From Achatina immaculata (taxonomy: Eukaryota; Mollusca; Gastropoda; Stylommatophora; Achatinidae): a DNA stretch of 64,000 nucleotides. The stretch spans positions 25,766,133-25,830,132 of the forward strand of contig CM019718.1 in the NCBI GenBank assembly GCA_009760885.1, given 5' to 3'. Under the pieces are notes generated by a model. That model was not told the origin of the DNA, did not search any database, and saw only the letters and a program-made list of their open reading frames with translations. The translations under genes and the position numbers were made by a program. Shown one piece after another: positions 1 through 10,478 of this stretch (position 1 is the first letter of the stretch; each line of letters starts with the position of its first letter).

Positions 1-466
1 ATATTGTGCATATTTTTTTAAAACAATGATGATACACAAAAGAGGAGCTAGGTGTTTAATTTTTCATCTGTTTTTCGTGTTTCCATCTGTTGTGTTGTTT
101 TTGTATGTGATCCTTGCAAAAATGCGTTTGCCGAAATATTGGTTTGTTGTATGTTCTTCACTTATATGTGCTCATCTTACTCTCTTCCATTCTTGTTTCT
201 GTCCACTTTCCTCACTCTTTCTATTTTTTTTTGTAAACTCTCTCTCTCTCTCTCTCTCTCTCCTTTAGTTCTGTATAACTACACATTTCCTGAAATATTC
301 ATCTGCAATATTCTGACTGAAAAATTGTTTTCGGACAATCCTTTCCTCCTCCCCCCAAATTAGTCCAAGAAACAGTATTCTAATTTGGTCATTGTTGGAT
401 CGAAACCACTGAACTATCGGGTATCGGAGCAGTTTCATTTTTCATTCTCCCTAGGAATAAAAGACA
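1..466. other. AT-rich unique sequence with one CT microsatellite
   Basis: No gene or element is recognised. A (TC)n run occupies about 238-262. Short open frames here are low-complexity Phe/Leu/Ser translations without a recognisable domain. Confidence 0.5.
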
Positions 467-471
467 TCTGC

Positions 472-516
<45 letters not shown>

Positions 517-720
517 CCTTAAGTGCACATGGGGCTTCCGCAAAGGTTTTAAACAAATGCCTGTCCTTTGCCTTTTTTTTCTGCTCTTGCCCAGGTAAGC
601 CCTCTATTGCTCAACATCCTCTGTGTTATTCTTCTCCATGTCTCTTTTGGTCTACCCTTACTTCTGTTCCCCTGTGGTGTCCATCTTAGTGCTGGTTTTG
701 GTAGTGAGTTGTCTGCTAAT
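467..720 (-). mobile_element. LINE family A, copy 1: 5'-truncated 3' end with (GA)n tail
   Basis: The sequence is homologous to the 3' end of the long LINE at 58,785-60,523. On the minus strand it encodes the C-terminal part of an RTE-like reverse-transcriptase polyprotein, including LRWTPQGNRSKGRPKETW and RGLTWARA. The 3' end is followed by a (GA)n tail, seen as (TC)n at about 476-513. A 9-bp direct repeat, TCTGCTAAT, lies at 467-475 and 712-720. It brackets tail plus LINE exactly, so it is the target-site duplication. The protein remnant is too short to be functional. Confidence 0.85.
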
Positions 721-1185
721 AGAGGTATGTAAATGCAAATAGGCCCGGGGAGTGGGGGGGGGGGGAGTATACGTATGTATCTGCAGCCTCTCATCCCAAG
801 TTTTACAGGAGAAGTAAACTGCAGACCGACCCAGACAAAGTGGCAGGAGACGGCCAGGCTACTCAGCCAGTTCCGACATAATTTGTGCCGGGCTGTCAAA
901 ATGGCTACAGTGTTATATATCCTACAGGATCCAATATCTACCTCCATTTTTCTTTTTTCCCCAGATTTATTGCTTCCTAAGACTGGAGTCGACGTTAAAT
1001 CGATGCTGGTTACACCAGAAAACTATGAAAACATCCAGGCGGAGATACCACTTTACACCTTACAAGACAATTTTATTTACATGAGCAGCCACTCTCTTTA
1101 GTTAAATCTCATATTTTATTCTTCCTCTCTCTCTCTCTCACTCTCTCTCTCTCCTCTCTCGTCTTTTATCTAATTTTAACTCTGA
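721..1185. other. Unique sequence with G-run and CT microsatellite
   Basis: Contains a G-run near 754-765 and a CT tract at about 1,122-1,160. An open frame at 733-1,101 on the plus strand (122 codons) is non-repetitive but matches nothing I recognise and starts inside the G-run. I do not call it a gene. Confidence 0.4.
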
Positions 1186-1854
1186 CGTTTAATATACCTG
1201 AAAATGATTTGGCTTAATATACATGACAACGATTTGGCTTAATATACATGACAATGATTTGGCTTAATATACATGAAAATGATCTGGCTTAATATACCTG
1301 AAAATGATTTGGCTTAATATACATGAAAATGATTTGGCTTAATATACATGAAAATGATTTGGCTTAATATACATGAAAATGATTTGGCTTAATATACTTG
1401 GAAATAATTTGGTTTAATATGTCTATGGGTGATTTGGCTCAGTATGCCCGAGGATGCTTTGGTTCAGTATACCTGGATAAACTTGGTTTAAATTATCTGA
1501 AAATGGCTTGGTTTATTATACCTGGAAATGATCTGGTTTATTATACCTGGAAATGATCTCATTTAATATATCCGAAAATTACTTGATTAATAAACCTGGA
1601 TATGATTTGGCTTAATATACATGGAAATGATTTGGTATAATACATCTGGAAATGATTCGATTTAATGTACCTGGAAATGATTTGGTTTATTATACCTTGA
1701 AATCATTTGGTTTAATATCTTGGAACTGATTTGGTTTAACATACCTGGAATGTATTTGGTGTAATACACCTGTAAAAGATTTGATTTGTTTTACCCGAAA
1801 ATGATTTGGTTTAACATACGTGGAATTTATTTGGTGTAATATACCTGTAATATA
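1186..1854. repeat. 25-bp minisatellite (consensus GGCTTAATATACATGAAAAT + GATTT)
   Basis: About 26 head-to-tail units of 25 bp are visible. They are nearly identical at 1,190-1,400 and increasingly diverged toward 1,850. The array resumes at 2,043-2,067 and 2,977-3,075, so a LINE fragment and a mariner have split it. Confidence 0.9.
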
Positions 1855-2042
1855 CCGTATTGGAAGATACATAATGGGAAAAAGAAAAAGAGGAAGACCA
1901 AGACGAAGATGGCTGCAAGACATCGTTGACGATCTGCAAATGGATGCAACAGCAGCAGGCCATCTTGCTCACAACCGAGAGGCCTACAGGAGTGCTGTTT
2001 GGGAGGCAAAGTTCCGCAAGGGACATGCAAATGAATGAATGA
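1855..2042 (+). mobile_element. LINE family C, copy 1: 3' end with (ATGA)n tail
   Basis: Encodes the C-terminus of an RTE-like LINE protein: GKRKRGRPRRRWLQDIVDD, then HLAHNREAYRSAV and a stop. The stop is followed by an ATGAATGAATG tail. The same 3' end recurs at 7,033-7,198, 37,613-38,166, 40,170-40,735 and 57,722-58,520. It is inserted in the 25-bp minisatellite, whose units continue on both sides. Confidence 0.88.
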
Positions 2043-2067
2043 TACCTCGAAATCATTTGGTTTAGTG

Positions 2068-2976
2068 CAAGGTGTGTCTGGTAAGTAATGAGATTTATTT
2101 CATTCAGACAACCAGTAGGGCCAAGGGACAGATTCTCCGGGCTGAAGGTTAGTGGAGAATGCTAGGTAAAGGGTCGATATCTCGTCATTTGACTCTGAGC
2201 TTTTACAGAGTGTGGATCGCTTGCGAAGTGGACAGCTGTTCAAGCGTCGCGTAATGGTCAAAAGGGAGGTCGAGCAGTGATAATGTTGCATGTCAAACTC
2301 GAAAATCCTCCACCGAGACGCTTGCTATGATACAGAAAGCCTACAGGAAGGATGCTTTATCGAAAGTGATAACCGGTTTCGAAACGTGGGTTTTTGGGTA
2401 CGATTCGGAGACGAAAAGATAGAGATCTGAGTGGGACACTACCGAGTCTCCTCGGCCAAAAAAGGCTCGAATGTGCAAATCGAAGATGAAATCGATGCTC
2501 ATTGTCTTTTTTTCACTCCAAAGGTGTTGTCTATAAGGAGTTTCTACCACCCTGACATATGGTCAACACAGCATTTTACGTGGAAGTGCTTAAACTGCTG
2601 AAGAACAGAGTCGCGAGCGTCCGCACGGAGACTGAAAACACCTGGGTTATTCATCACGACAACCGTGGCAACGCTGTGCCAACCTCCCTACAGCCCAGAC
2701 TTGGCCCCAGCTGACTTCTTTTTTGTTTCTCCGGCTCAAATCAAGCTTGAAATGCCACTGTTTTGGAACTGTTAATGTCATGCAAGCTGCTGTGAGAGAG
2801 TGCTTTGAAGGAGATCCCTGTCCAAGACTTCCACACGAGCTACGTATGCAGAACCGCTGGCAACGGTGTATGGATGCTCAAGGATGTTAGTTCGAGGAAT
2901 TATAAATATATGTAAGTATATCTTGAACAAATCGAATTTTATGGAATCAGTCTCATTACTTACTGGACACACCTTG
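2068..2976 (+). mobile_element. mariner-type transposon, degenerate
   Basis: Near-perfect terminal inverted repeats of 26 bp begin CAAGGTGTGTC at 2,068 and end GACACACCTTG at 2,976. They differ at two positions. Comparison with the host 25-bp minisatellite shows insertion at a TA inside TTTAATATACC: the left flank ends TTTAG-TG (a decayed AA-TA) and the right flank begins TA-TACC. This is the TA duplication expected for the Tc1/mariner superfamily. Its length of 909 bp is below the roughly 1.3 kb usual for intact mariners. Confidence 0.9.
2350..2745 (+). pseudogene. mariner transposase remnant (broken)
   Basis: The plus-strand translation in shifting frames shows mariner hallmarks. An ETWVFGYDSETKR-like segment lies at about 2,379-2,420, VNTAFYVEVLKLLKNRV near 2,561, WVIHHDN near 2,643-2,663 (second catalytic Asp, codon 2,658), and YSPDLAPADFF near 2,689-2,721 (third catalytic Asp, codon 2,713). 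In a D,34D transposase the last two Asp are 34 residues apart. Here they are only about 17 codons apart and out of frame, so roughly 50 bp is missing between them. A premature stop follows the KR of the first segment. The N-terminal DNA-binding region is not recognisable. The copy cannot encode an active enzyme. Confidence 0.85.
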
Positions 2977-3075
2977 TATACCTTGAAATCATTTTTTTAA
3001 TGTACCGGGAAACGATTTTGTTTAATATAAACTGGAAACCATTTGGTTTGATATACCCGGAAATGATTTTCACGC
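2977..3075. repeat. Continuation of the 25-bp minisatellite
   Basis: Three diverged units continue the array beyond the mariner, confirming that the array predates that insertion. Confidence 0.75.
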
Positions 3076-3242
3076 AAGTGTCTAGTAATCTCTCAACAAG
3101 ATTCCAGCCATGAATAGACAGCATTTCCTTGTAACATGTTTGCCCAACCTCACTGCGCCCCAAAGCAGAATCCCGGGGGATCAGAAGTATGATCGGGAGA
3201 CGATAATAGGACAAATGTTTTTTTTAATGGTTTAATTAATTT

Positions 3243-3485
3243 TTGGGGGTACCCTGTTATACCACGGAGGAACCTAGGGGATATGGTGTTACTGTCCATA
3301 TTGTCCTTGACCCTATCGGCACAGTAGAGATTGTGCTGGTCAGCATCACGACTGGCCGCCTTACGTTCCCTAGCTCCAGAAGAAACCGAGTACCAATTTC
3401 CACAGCTGGGTGACCGGGGCAGATTCGAACCACCGGGCTTCGGTCATGAGTGACTAGTGCACTGACCACTCCGCCACTCTGGAGT
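3243..3485 (-). mobile_element. tRNA-derived SINE (minus orientation)
   Basis: On the minus strand a tRNA-like head (GGCGGAGTGGTCAGTGCAC for box A, GGTGGTTCGAATCTGCC for box B) is followed by a body with TTGGTACTCGGTTTCTTCTG and GAGCTAGGGAA. The same body occurs in the SINE at 55,255-55,515 and, more decayed, at 8,258-8,425. A+T-rich sequence lies beyond the 3' end. The preceding 3,076-3,242 is unique and unassigned. Confidence 0.75.
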
Positions 3486-3945
3486 CTAAATTAACAAGTT
3501 ACAAAAATTATAGGATTTTAGGGAAATCCCACTGTTTGATGTATCCCAACCTAAAAATGAAAATAATAACAGACACGACTGCTTCAGTCCCTTGAAATAA
3601 ATATGACTGAATTTCAGTTTTTAACTCTTTACACTCAAGCATTAATTCCCCATCCTCTTTCAAAACAACTTTTGATGACAAATTTTGATAAAAATATTAA
3701 TTCAAAATAAGTTACACTGTAACTAAAAAATTATGGGTTCGGTGACAAATGTGCTGCTTTTCGTTTTATTTAGACTTCGTCTAAATACTGCTCTGCGCAT
3801 TGATTCACAGAGGCTTGCGAAGGTCTAGCAATACTGCCAGTGTTACACTGGAGTGAAAGAGTTAAAAATAGTTTTCTTGTGTCGTAGTTCACGTACCACT
3901 GTTGGTTTATTGTTACATTATACAAGGAAAGGTTGGGAACCACTG
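3486..3945. mobile_element. Probable hAT-like non-autonomous element (right terminus clear)
   Basis: The right end reads GGTTGGGAACCACTG at 3,931-3,945. Its complement, CAGTGGTTCCCAACC, is a typical hAT terminal inverted repeat and matches the MITE at 49,279-49,470. A possible decayed left end is CACTGTTTGATGTATCCCAACC near 3,530. The interior is A+T-rich and non-coding. Confidence 0.45.
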
Positions 3946-4007
3946 TTCTAAATTTGTAGAGGCAGTTCCCCAACACAGGTTCTACGGGTTCATTTTTCCA
4001 TCAGAAG

Positions 4008-4838
4008 CAAGTTCTACCACTGGGAAGAAAAGCAGAACAGAACCAAGCTCTATCAGTGAGAAGAAGGGCAGAACAGAAGTAAGCTCTATCACTGGGAAGA
4101 AGGGCAGAACAGAAGTAAGCTCTATCACTGGGAAGAAGGGCAGAACAGAACCAAGCTCTATCACTGGGAAGAAGGGCAGAACAGAACCAAGCTCTATCAC
4201 TGAGAAGAAGGGCAGAACAGAAGTAAGCTCCATCACTGAGAAGAAGGGCAGAACAGAAGTAAGCTCCATCACTGAGAAGAAGGGCAGAACAGAACCAAGC
4301 TCTATCACTGAGAAGAAGGGCAGAACAGAAGTAAGCTCCATCACTGAGAAGAAGGGCAGAACAGAAGTAAGCTCTATCACTGGGAAGAAAGGCAGAACAG
4401 AAGTAAGCTCTATCACTGGGGAGAAGGGCAGAACAGAAGTAAGCTCTATCACTGGGAAGAAAGGCAGAACAGAAGTAAGCTCTATCACTGGGGAGAAGGG
4501 CAGAACAGAAGTAAGCCCTATCACTGGGGAGAAGGGCAGAACAGAACCAAGCTCTATCACTGGGAAGAAGGGCAGAACAGAACCAAGCTCTATCACTGAG
4601 AAGAAGGGCAGAACAGAAGTAAGCTCTATCACTGGGAAGAAGGGCAGAACAGAAGTAAGCTCTATCACTGGGAAGAAGGGCAGAACAGAAGTAAGCTCTA
4701 TCACTGGGAAGAAGGGCAGAACAGAAGTAAGCTCTATCACTGGGAAGAAGGGCAGAACAGAAGTAAGCTCTATCACTGGGAAGAAGGGCAGAACAGAAGT
4801 AAGCTCTATCACTGGGAAGAAGGGCAGAACAGAAGTAA
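4008..4838. repeat. 36-bp minisatellite, in-frame (12-residue repeats)
   Basis: About 23 units of 36 bp, with consensus codons giving SSITGKKGRTEV on the plus strand. Because 36 is a multiple of three and the unit lacks stops, long open frames arise in several frames: 3,902-5,143 on plus, and 3,982-4,812 and 4,001-4,852 on minus. Unit variants change residues (GTA to CCA, GGG to GAG, AAG to GAG) at least as often as they are silent. That argues against protein constraint. No signal peptide or flanking domain is visible. Confidence 0.88.
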
Positions 4839-5275
4839 GAGGGACAGCGCACTTACTCGGACCAGGAAACCAGAGCTGGTCACGATCATGTTCACTTCTT
4901 CTTCTCCTTATTCTTCCTTCAGCTTCAAATGCATGGGCCTACCGAAAGAAGAGACAGATTGTCTCCATGAATGCACCGTCAGCAGGGATTCTTCTTGTAT
5001 GCTCCACTGTTTTTCATCCATGGGGGGGGGGGGGGGGGGGAGAGAGAGAGAGAGAAATTGGCAGACTCAGGCTGTTAAGTCTTACATGGGCAAGAAAAGC
5101 CCAGGGGGGCGCGTCTCTTCAGACTGTCCTTACGTGGTCGTGATACACCGTGTCCATCAGCCCGGACTAAAGCTTGCAACCCACTGCCCACCCAACATCG
5201 CGCTTGGGTTTCAGAATATGATGGCACCAGCTGACAATAATTCCAGACCACAGTTACAGGGACATTCTCTCCCTC
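4839..5275. other. Unique sequence with poly-G run
   Basis: A G-run of about 18 at 5,023-5,040 is followed by (AG)n. The surrounding open frames (for example 4,888-5,493) run into the microsatellite and LINE B and are not credible genes. Confidence 0.4.
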
Positions 5276-5276
5276 C

Positions 5277-5318
<42 letters not shown>

Positions 5319-5700
5319 AGTCCATGCCAGTCAGACCGTTGATCGCCACCAATTTCCTCAACCATTTATCCTTTGCCCTTTCTGTAAGATGTCTGTTGAA
5401 CCGTGCTCCATGCCACTCTTTTACTCCGTCAAGTATCTTGTTTCTTTGACTTCCTCTGTCCCTTTGTCCCTCCAGTTTTTCTGTGGTGACTAGATGTTCC
5501 AGTTTGCCTCTTCTCAAAACGTGTCCTTCAGATATGGACTATCGTGTTCTGAATTTTGTCACAATTTCTCTCTTCTGCCCAGTCTCGATAAGAATTCTCT
5601 TCATTTGTTTTCTTGGCTGTCCATGGTATTCTCATCGTTCTTCTTAGGAACCACATCTTCTCTACTTCCAGCAGCTTTTGAGTGCTCCTGGTTACTGCCC
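5276..5700 (-). mobile_element. LINE family B, copy 1: 3' end with (GA)n tail
   Basis: The minus strand encodes the end of a LINE polyprotein: EKMWFLRRTMRIPWTAKKTNE near 5,600-5,665, then KLEHLVTTEKLEGQRDR and KDKWLRKLV. The element ends GGCATGGACTAG and continues as a (GA)n tail at 5,276-5,318. The same terminus with a simple-repeat tail occurs at 7,209-7,643 and 38,950-39,241. Frameshifts and a stop show it is dead. Confidence 0.82.
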
Positions 5701-6208
5701 CTGCTTCTACAACAACTATAAAAACAATAACAAAATAAATAACGGTTACCTGGAAAAGAGACGCTGCGTGCGTGGCAACGAGATATAGGGACCAGTTCCC
5801 GGTCTGTGAGTAACGGCGATGTCCTTCCGTCATTTTCGTCACTGACATCAGAATCTGTTAACAAATAAAATGAAATAGGTGCTACAGTGGATAAAAACCA
5901 TGTATATGGAACGATGAGACAGTGACTATATTGCTTGATTTTTCAGGATGGGTAGGTACTGTTCTTGATTATTCGTAATACGAGATAGAAAGGTTTCAAT
6001 TAAAGTTTTGTTTTTAAGAAAATCTTTTTTCTTTCTTTCTTTCTTTCTTTTATCACATTCATTCCTTAATTCATTTATCATTACTTTTTTCCACCTCCAC
6101 AGACATTAATTTTTTTTTTAAACCTCAAAAATATATCCACTAATATTTCCAAAAGGAATTTTATTTTTTAGAAAACATCAAAAAGAAACAGAAAAGTTAA
6201 CATTGACT
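5701..6208. other. Unique A+T-rich sequence
   Basis: Short (TTTC)n near 6,028-6,050. No gene or element recognised. Confidence 0.4.
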
Positions 6209-6496
6209 AACCAAAGAGTTACTAAAGCTTTTAACACACCGCTTAACCAAAGAGTTAATAAAACTTTTAACACATCGCTTAACCAAAGAGTTAATAAAAC
6301 TTTTAACACACCGCTTAACCAAAGAGTTGATAAAACTTTTAACACACCGCTTAACCAAAGAGTTAATAAAGCTTTTAACACACCGCTTAACCAAAAAGTT
6401 AATAAAGCTTTTAACACACCGCTTAACCAAAGAGTTAATAAAACTTTTAACACACTGCTTAACCAAAGAGTTAATAAAACTTTTAACACACCGCTT
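6209..6496. repeat. 36-bp minisatellite, eight units
   Basis: Exactly eight units beginning AACCAAAGAGTTAATAAAAC and ending in CACACCGCTT. The period is a multiple of three, so open frames appear on both strands. I treat them as by-products. Confidence 0.92.
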
Positions 6497-6737
6497 CGTT
6501 AAACTGAGGGTATCTCGTTACTGTTTCGGGGGAGATAACAAACTGTCATGAGTTTCTCTGTGATAATTTCCGCGCATTTTGGCTTTAATTCAGAATAATG
6601 GAGAAGGATAATGAAGCCAAGTCCTGCTATAGAGAAGATATCAAGAGAGAGAAAAAGGAAAAGGTATTGTAAGTGGGGGGTGGGGGAGGGGGTTGCTCTA
6701 AATGCTATGATATTTTAATCTTCTAAGTGGTCGTGGA

Positions 6738-7198
6738 TTAAACAGAGAAAACTTAAATATTTTGGATACATTAAACATCATGATAATCGAGAGAAAACCG
6801 TCTTGGAATGGTGGTCAAGTTTTGTGAACTCGCTTCTCGGCCTTTTGGCTAAGATCAAAGTGTAGTTCTGCGCTCTGTAGAATGTACACTTTGTTATTTT
6901 GGAACCAACGAGGTGTTTGAGGCCGCCCTGCACATTGACTGCCAGGGGTAAGGTCCGCATCTCGTTACGGGTGGGCCCGATTTGCAGTACTACCGGGTCA
7001 CGGCCTGTTGTTTTCGTTGTCTAAAAAAAAAATGAGAAAAAGAAAGAAAAGGAAGACCAAGGCGAAGATGGCTGCAAGACATCGTTGATGATCTGCAAAT
7101 GGATGCATCAGCAGCAGGGCATCTTGCTCACAACCGAGAGGCCTACAGGAGTGCTGTTAGGGAGGCAAAGTTCCGCACGGAACATGCAAATGAATGAA
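6738..7198 (+). mobile_element. LINE family C, copy 2, split by a U2-like insertion
   Basis: The left part (about 6,738-6,810) matches the family C segment encoding RKLKYFGHIKRHDN and the right part (7,033-7,198) matches the GRPRRRW...NREAYRSAV terminus with an ATGAATGAA tail. Between them sits the U2-like sequence at 6,829-7,032. About ten bases of LINE sequence (equivalent to GGGTACATA) are missing at the junction. Confidence 0.82.
6829..7032 (+). pseudogene. U2 snRNA-like sequence with poly-A (retropseudogene or U2-headed SINE)
   Basis: The 5' end CGCTTCTCGGCCTTTTGGCT followed by AAGATCAAAGTGTAGT is the conserved start of U2 snRNA. The 3' part has an Sm-site-like TTATTTTGGAAC near 6,893-6,905 and GATTTGCAGTACTACCGGG at about 6,979-6,997. 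That matches the conserved U2 3' stem-loop region (TATTGCAGTACTTCCGGG). The middle is strongly diverged and the branch-site pairing motif GTAGTA is GTAGTT here. A run of ten A follows at 7,023-7,032. The sequence is nested inside a LINE C copy, so a functional U2 gene is unlikely. A snRNA gene variant is the alternative. Confidence 0.7.
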
Positions 7199-7654
7199 GT
7201 GGTCATGAAAGAGTTAATCCGTGTTACATCGAACCTGTAATGTTTATATGAATGTGAATCATGAACAGTAACCAAGAGCAGTTAGAAACTACTGGCAGAG
7301 AAGGAGATGTGGTTCATAAGAAGAATGATGAGAACACCACGGACAGCCAAGGAGACACATAAATAAGTTCTAAGTGAGGCAGGGCACAAGAAATTATGGC
7401 AAAATTCAGAAGACGAATCCCCAGACTTATAGGACACGTTTTGAAAAGAGGCAGATTGGAACATCTAGTGATGACAGGAAAACTGGAGGAAAAAAATGAA
7501 CAGAGGAAGATAAAGAAACAAGATACTTGACAGAGTAAAAGAGTGACACAGGACACAGTCCAACACACATCTTGTAGAAAGAGCAAAGGATAGATGACAA
7601 ACCAGATGGCATGAACCAGACAGATAGACAGACAGACAGACAGAGCGGTCATGA
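7198..7654 (+). mobile_element. LINE family B, copy 2: 3' end with (GACA)n tail and target duplication
   Basis: Encodes LYECES*TVTKSS, AEKEMWFIRRMMRTPRTAKE and later family B blocks with several stops. It ends GGCATGAACCAG followed by (GATA/GACA)n at 7,617-7,643. An 11-bp duplication with one mismatch, AG(T/C)GGTCATGA, lies at 7,198-7,208 and 7,644-7,654 and includes the tail. The insertion abuts the 3' tail of LINE C copy 2. Confidence 0.82.
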
Positions 7655-8257
7655 CGATAGTGATACATTGAAAAAAAAACAATGAATCACCAGGAATAAA
7701 ACATTTTTCTGAGAGATAAAAAACAATGTGAAAAAAAAGAAATGAAAACAAGTAATATTTAAGCTGAATGAAAAAAAAACTTCTCCAAGGACAAAGGTTT
7801 TTCAAAAACACAAGCGAATGGAAGCCAGAAAATGGAAGATGCACGAATTCCATTCATCTACTAAACTTTCATGTGTGTATATTTATCAAGTGGTAAAACA
7901 CCTGACAGGGTTTCTCTACAGGTAAAGGTGAACTTTAAACAAAAAAGAACGTGCATTCTCTTTAAAGAACTATGTTCATATGCAGTCAGCTAAGTGGCTT
8001 CTGCTTTTTTTTTACGCGCGCATGCTTTCGCTAGAGTTTGTGATAAGGCCAGAGAATGTATTCTTACATTGATCAGAATCTAAGAACATTTTTCGAGGAA
8101 AAATCATTAAAGAAAAAAAAGGGGGCGGCAATTAAGTCAACCCAAACCAAATATATTTGTTTTTGGTTATTCATTATCCGTGATCAACAGCTCTCCCAAG
8201 CTATCGATCTCATGGCACGTTTATGGCTTTCCTATTTGTTTCACTCTGCTTTTATGT
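7655..8257. other. Unique A-rich sequence
   Basis: Nothing recognised. The 179-codon minus frame ending near 7,314 is a shadow of LINE B and poly-A/T runs. Confidence 0.4.
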
Positions 8258-8425
8258 AGACTGAGTGCTAGGGTAGTGCGGCACTTAGTGCTCTTGTCTT
8301 TTATGGCGAGTTGCCTGCCCTCAGTCACCATCTAAATGTAGAAATTGGTTACTTGGGTCCTCTCTCTCGAAGCTGGGGAAGTAGAAGCAGACAGACGTGG
8401 GTGTGGACGATACACGCCTGGATCG
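8258..8425 (+). mobile_element. Decayed SINE fragment
   Basis: The stretch GAAATTGGTTACTTGGGTCC, then CTCGAAGCTGGGGAAGTAGA, aligns with the body of the SINEs at 3,243-3,485 and 55,255-55,515. The upstream GGGTAGTGCGGCACTTAGTG resembles their tRNA-like head. Divergence is high. Confidence 0.4.
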
Positions 8426-9565
8426 AGGTGTGTATTACCTTGACCGAAGCGTCATCGTCCACGTGATTTGGTTGCTGGTTTCGGTGGGTGGGGGGGGGGG
8501 GTTGAGGAAGGAGGGGGAATATATACTGAAACATTGGCTTGCATCAGATTAGATCGAGGCTATTTCCGGTGTCTTCGTTGTGCTTATATTATTGTGCGTG
8601 CTTAGTATATTCTTCCGAGCCCACCTCATGTGGTGTAGACTATGCAGTTGTGAATTAACCTGTGTTGTAGGGTTCTTGTATTTACGTATAGAGATTGAAA
8701 TTCTGTGTATGATTTCAGAGTACTTTATCGGTATATTGGATGGGGAACATGTATGATTCGTTTATTATGCTTTTCATGTAGAATAATCGTGTGCTGCAGA
8801 AGCACAGTTATATGGAGATGTGTCACGGCAGCGATAGCTGAGGTGGGGGGGGGGGGGGGGGGGGGAGGAATAAGTGCTACTGCACATTATTTTTGTAATG
8901 AAGCCTACATGGAGGGCCAAGAGAGCCTGGGACCTCAGGTCTATCAAGTTTCAAGTACACAACGTGAGAAGTCAGTATCCTATGATATCACGCTTAATTA
9001 CCCTGCATTGCACTGACATTGTTCATCCAATTGTTTTTCTGTTATTGATGATCGCTTGGAGTATTTTCCATTGCACTGATCTCGTTCATCAAGTTGTTCG
9101 CCCATTATGATGGCACGTGTCTTGATGTCATGTTGATTGTCAGTGTCAGTTGTATGTGCTGTTGTGGCGTACAGCGAGATTAAAATGCTGTGTCCTGTAA
9201 TTTCAGACTTGGTGAATTGTGCTTTATGTCAATGTATTGTGTATTGATAGAATGTTTGAGGATTTAAGTAAAATGAGCATACAATATACCAAGGAGGGGA
9301 GAACCTGGGTTGTGGGTCCAGTGGGGGGAGTTAGATTGACCTCGAGTACTGAAGTACACGCCAAAGGAAATGTTGGTCTGTAAACGATCTTGGGAAATTA
9401 TTTCTTCCACTAATTATAAATCTAACTTGCACCAAACAAGTTTTACATGGTGCTGACCAAATCACCTTCTAAGTGTGCCATCTGCCCCAGGCGATTATAG
9501 GTACAGACACCATGTCCTCCAAGTGCGCTTTATGGTTCCGGTGGAGCTGTCTTCGTTTTTGCTTT
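8426..9565. other. Unique sequence with poly-G runs
   Basis: G-runs near 8,488-8,500 and 8,843-8,865. A 103-codon plus frame at 8,705-9,016 crosses the poly-G run and is not credible. No element is recognised. Confidence 0.4.
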
Positions 9566-9770
9566 GATCTGAACTATTCAGAGCTGTATGTGTTTTTATC
9601 TTTATCTGGAAAAATCAGAGCTGTGTCTTTTTTTAAATCTCTACCTGGACTAATCAGAGCTGTGTCTATTTTTACTTTTATCTTGAAAAAATCGAGCTGT
9701 GTCTGTTTTTATCTTTATCTGGAACAAATCAGAGCTGTGTCTGTTTTTACCTTTATCTAGACTAATCTTT
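9566..9770. repeat. Degenerate ~45-50-bp tandem repeat
   Basis: About four to five diverged units share TCAGAGCTGTGTCTGTTTTT and TATCTGGA. Confidence 0.7.
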
Positions 9771-9857
9771 TCTTCCCCCTCCCCCTTTATAACATTTAAA
9801 CCCGTGTGTGCCATAGTGCACTCGTCCTGCAGGAAAACAGTCTTCTCAGATTCTTAA

Positions 9858-10478
9858 CATCATCATCATCATCATCATCATCATCGCCTTTCACTCACTT
9901 AAGAGCATAGGCCACAAATAAAGGCTCTCCAGTCATCTTTGTTCTTGGAATTATTCTCTGCTTCCTTCCATGTGTATCCCTTGTCTCTGAGCACTGTCAT
10001 AATTTCTCTTCTCCAAATATGACTTAAGTCTTTTTCGTTTTCTGTTTGCTTGAGAATTCCATGTCAGTGCCAGTCTTTCTATGCTAGTGTTGGGTTTCCT
10101 CAATGTGTGGCCAATCCACCTCCATTTCCTAGACATGATTTGTAGGTTCGTGGGTTCTTGTTCTGCCCTTTCCCAGATCTCCTCGTTTATGATCTTGTCT
10201 TCCCATTTAATGTTTAAAATCCTCCTCAACCAGTAGTTCATGAATGTTTATATCCCCTGTTGTATTGTCTTGGTCATAACCCATGTCTCCGAACCATATA
10301 GCAGGACAGTCTTTACGTTTGTACTGAAAAGCCAAGTTTGGTTCTTGCTTCGATGTTCTTTGATGACCATATTTTGTTAAATTGGTTAAATGCTGTTCTT
10401 GTCTTGGTTATTCTAGATTTAATATCCTTTTCCGTTCCCTAGTATCCACTATGGTGCCTAAATATGTCACATACAAAG
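9858..10478 (-). mobile_element. LINE family E 3' end with (GAT)n tail
   Basis: On the minus strand a broken RTE-like frame can be followed: TYLGTIVD, then IKSRITKTRTAFNQFNKIWS, NVKTVLLYGSETWVMTKT, NYWLRRILNIKWEDKI and RKWRWIGHTLRKP. These are the conserved blocks after the reverse-transcriptase domain. The 3' end runs into (GAT)n, seen as (ATC)n at 9,858-9,884. Stops and frameshifts are present, and it is 5'-truncated near 10,478. Confidence 0.85.

Noticed and set aside
3982..4852. Long open frames on both strands of the 36-bp array
   Set aside because: A unit length divisible by three without stops opens several frames automatically. Both strands open equally, and no start context or domain is seen.
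5023..5056. Poly-G runs (also near 8,843, 24,480, 26,190, 62,080) as functional G-quadruplex elements
   Set aside because: They are ordinary homopolymer runs in this repeat-rich DNA and may include sequencing-length error. Nothing ties them to a gene.
5319..5848. Host gene with plus-strand frames near LINE B
   Set aside because: The only meaningful translation is the minus-strand LINE C-terminus.
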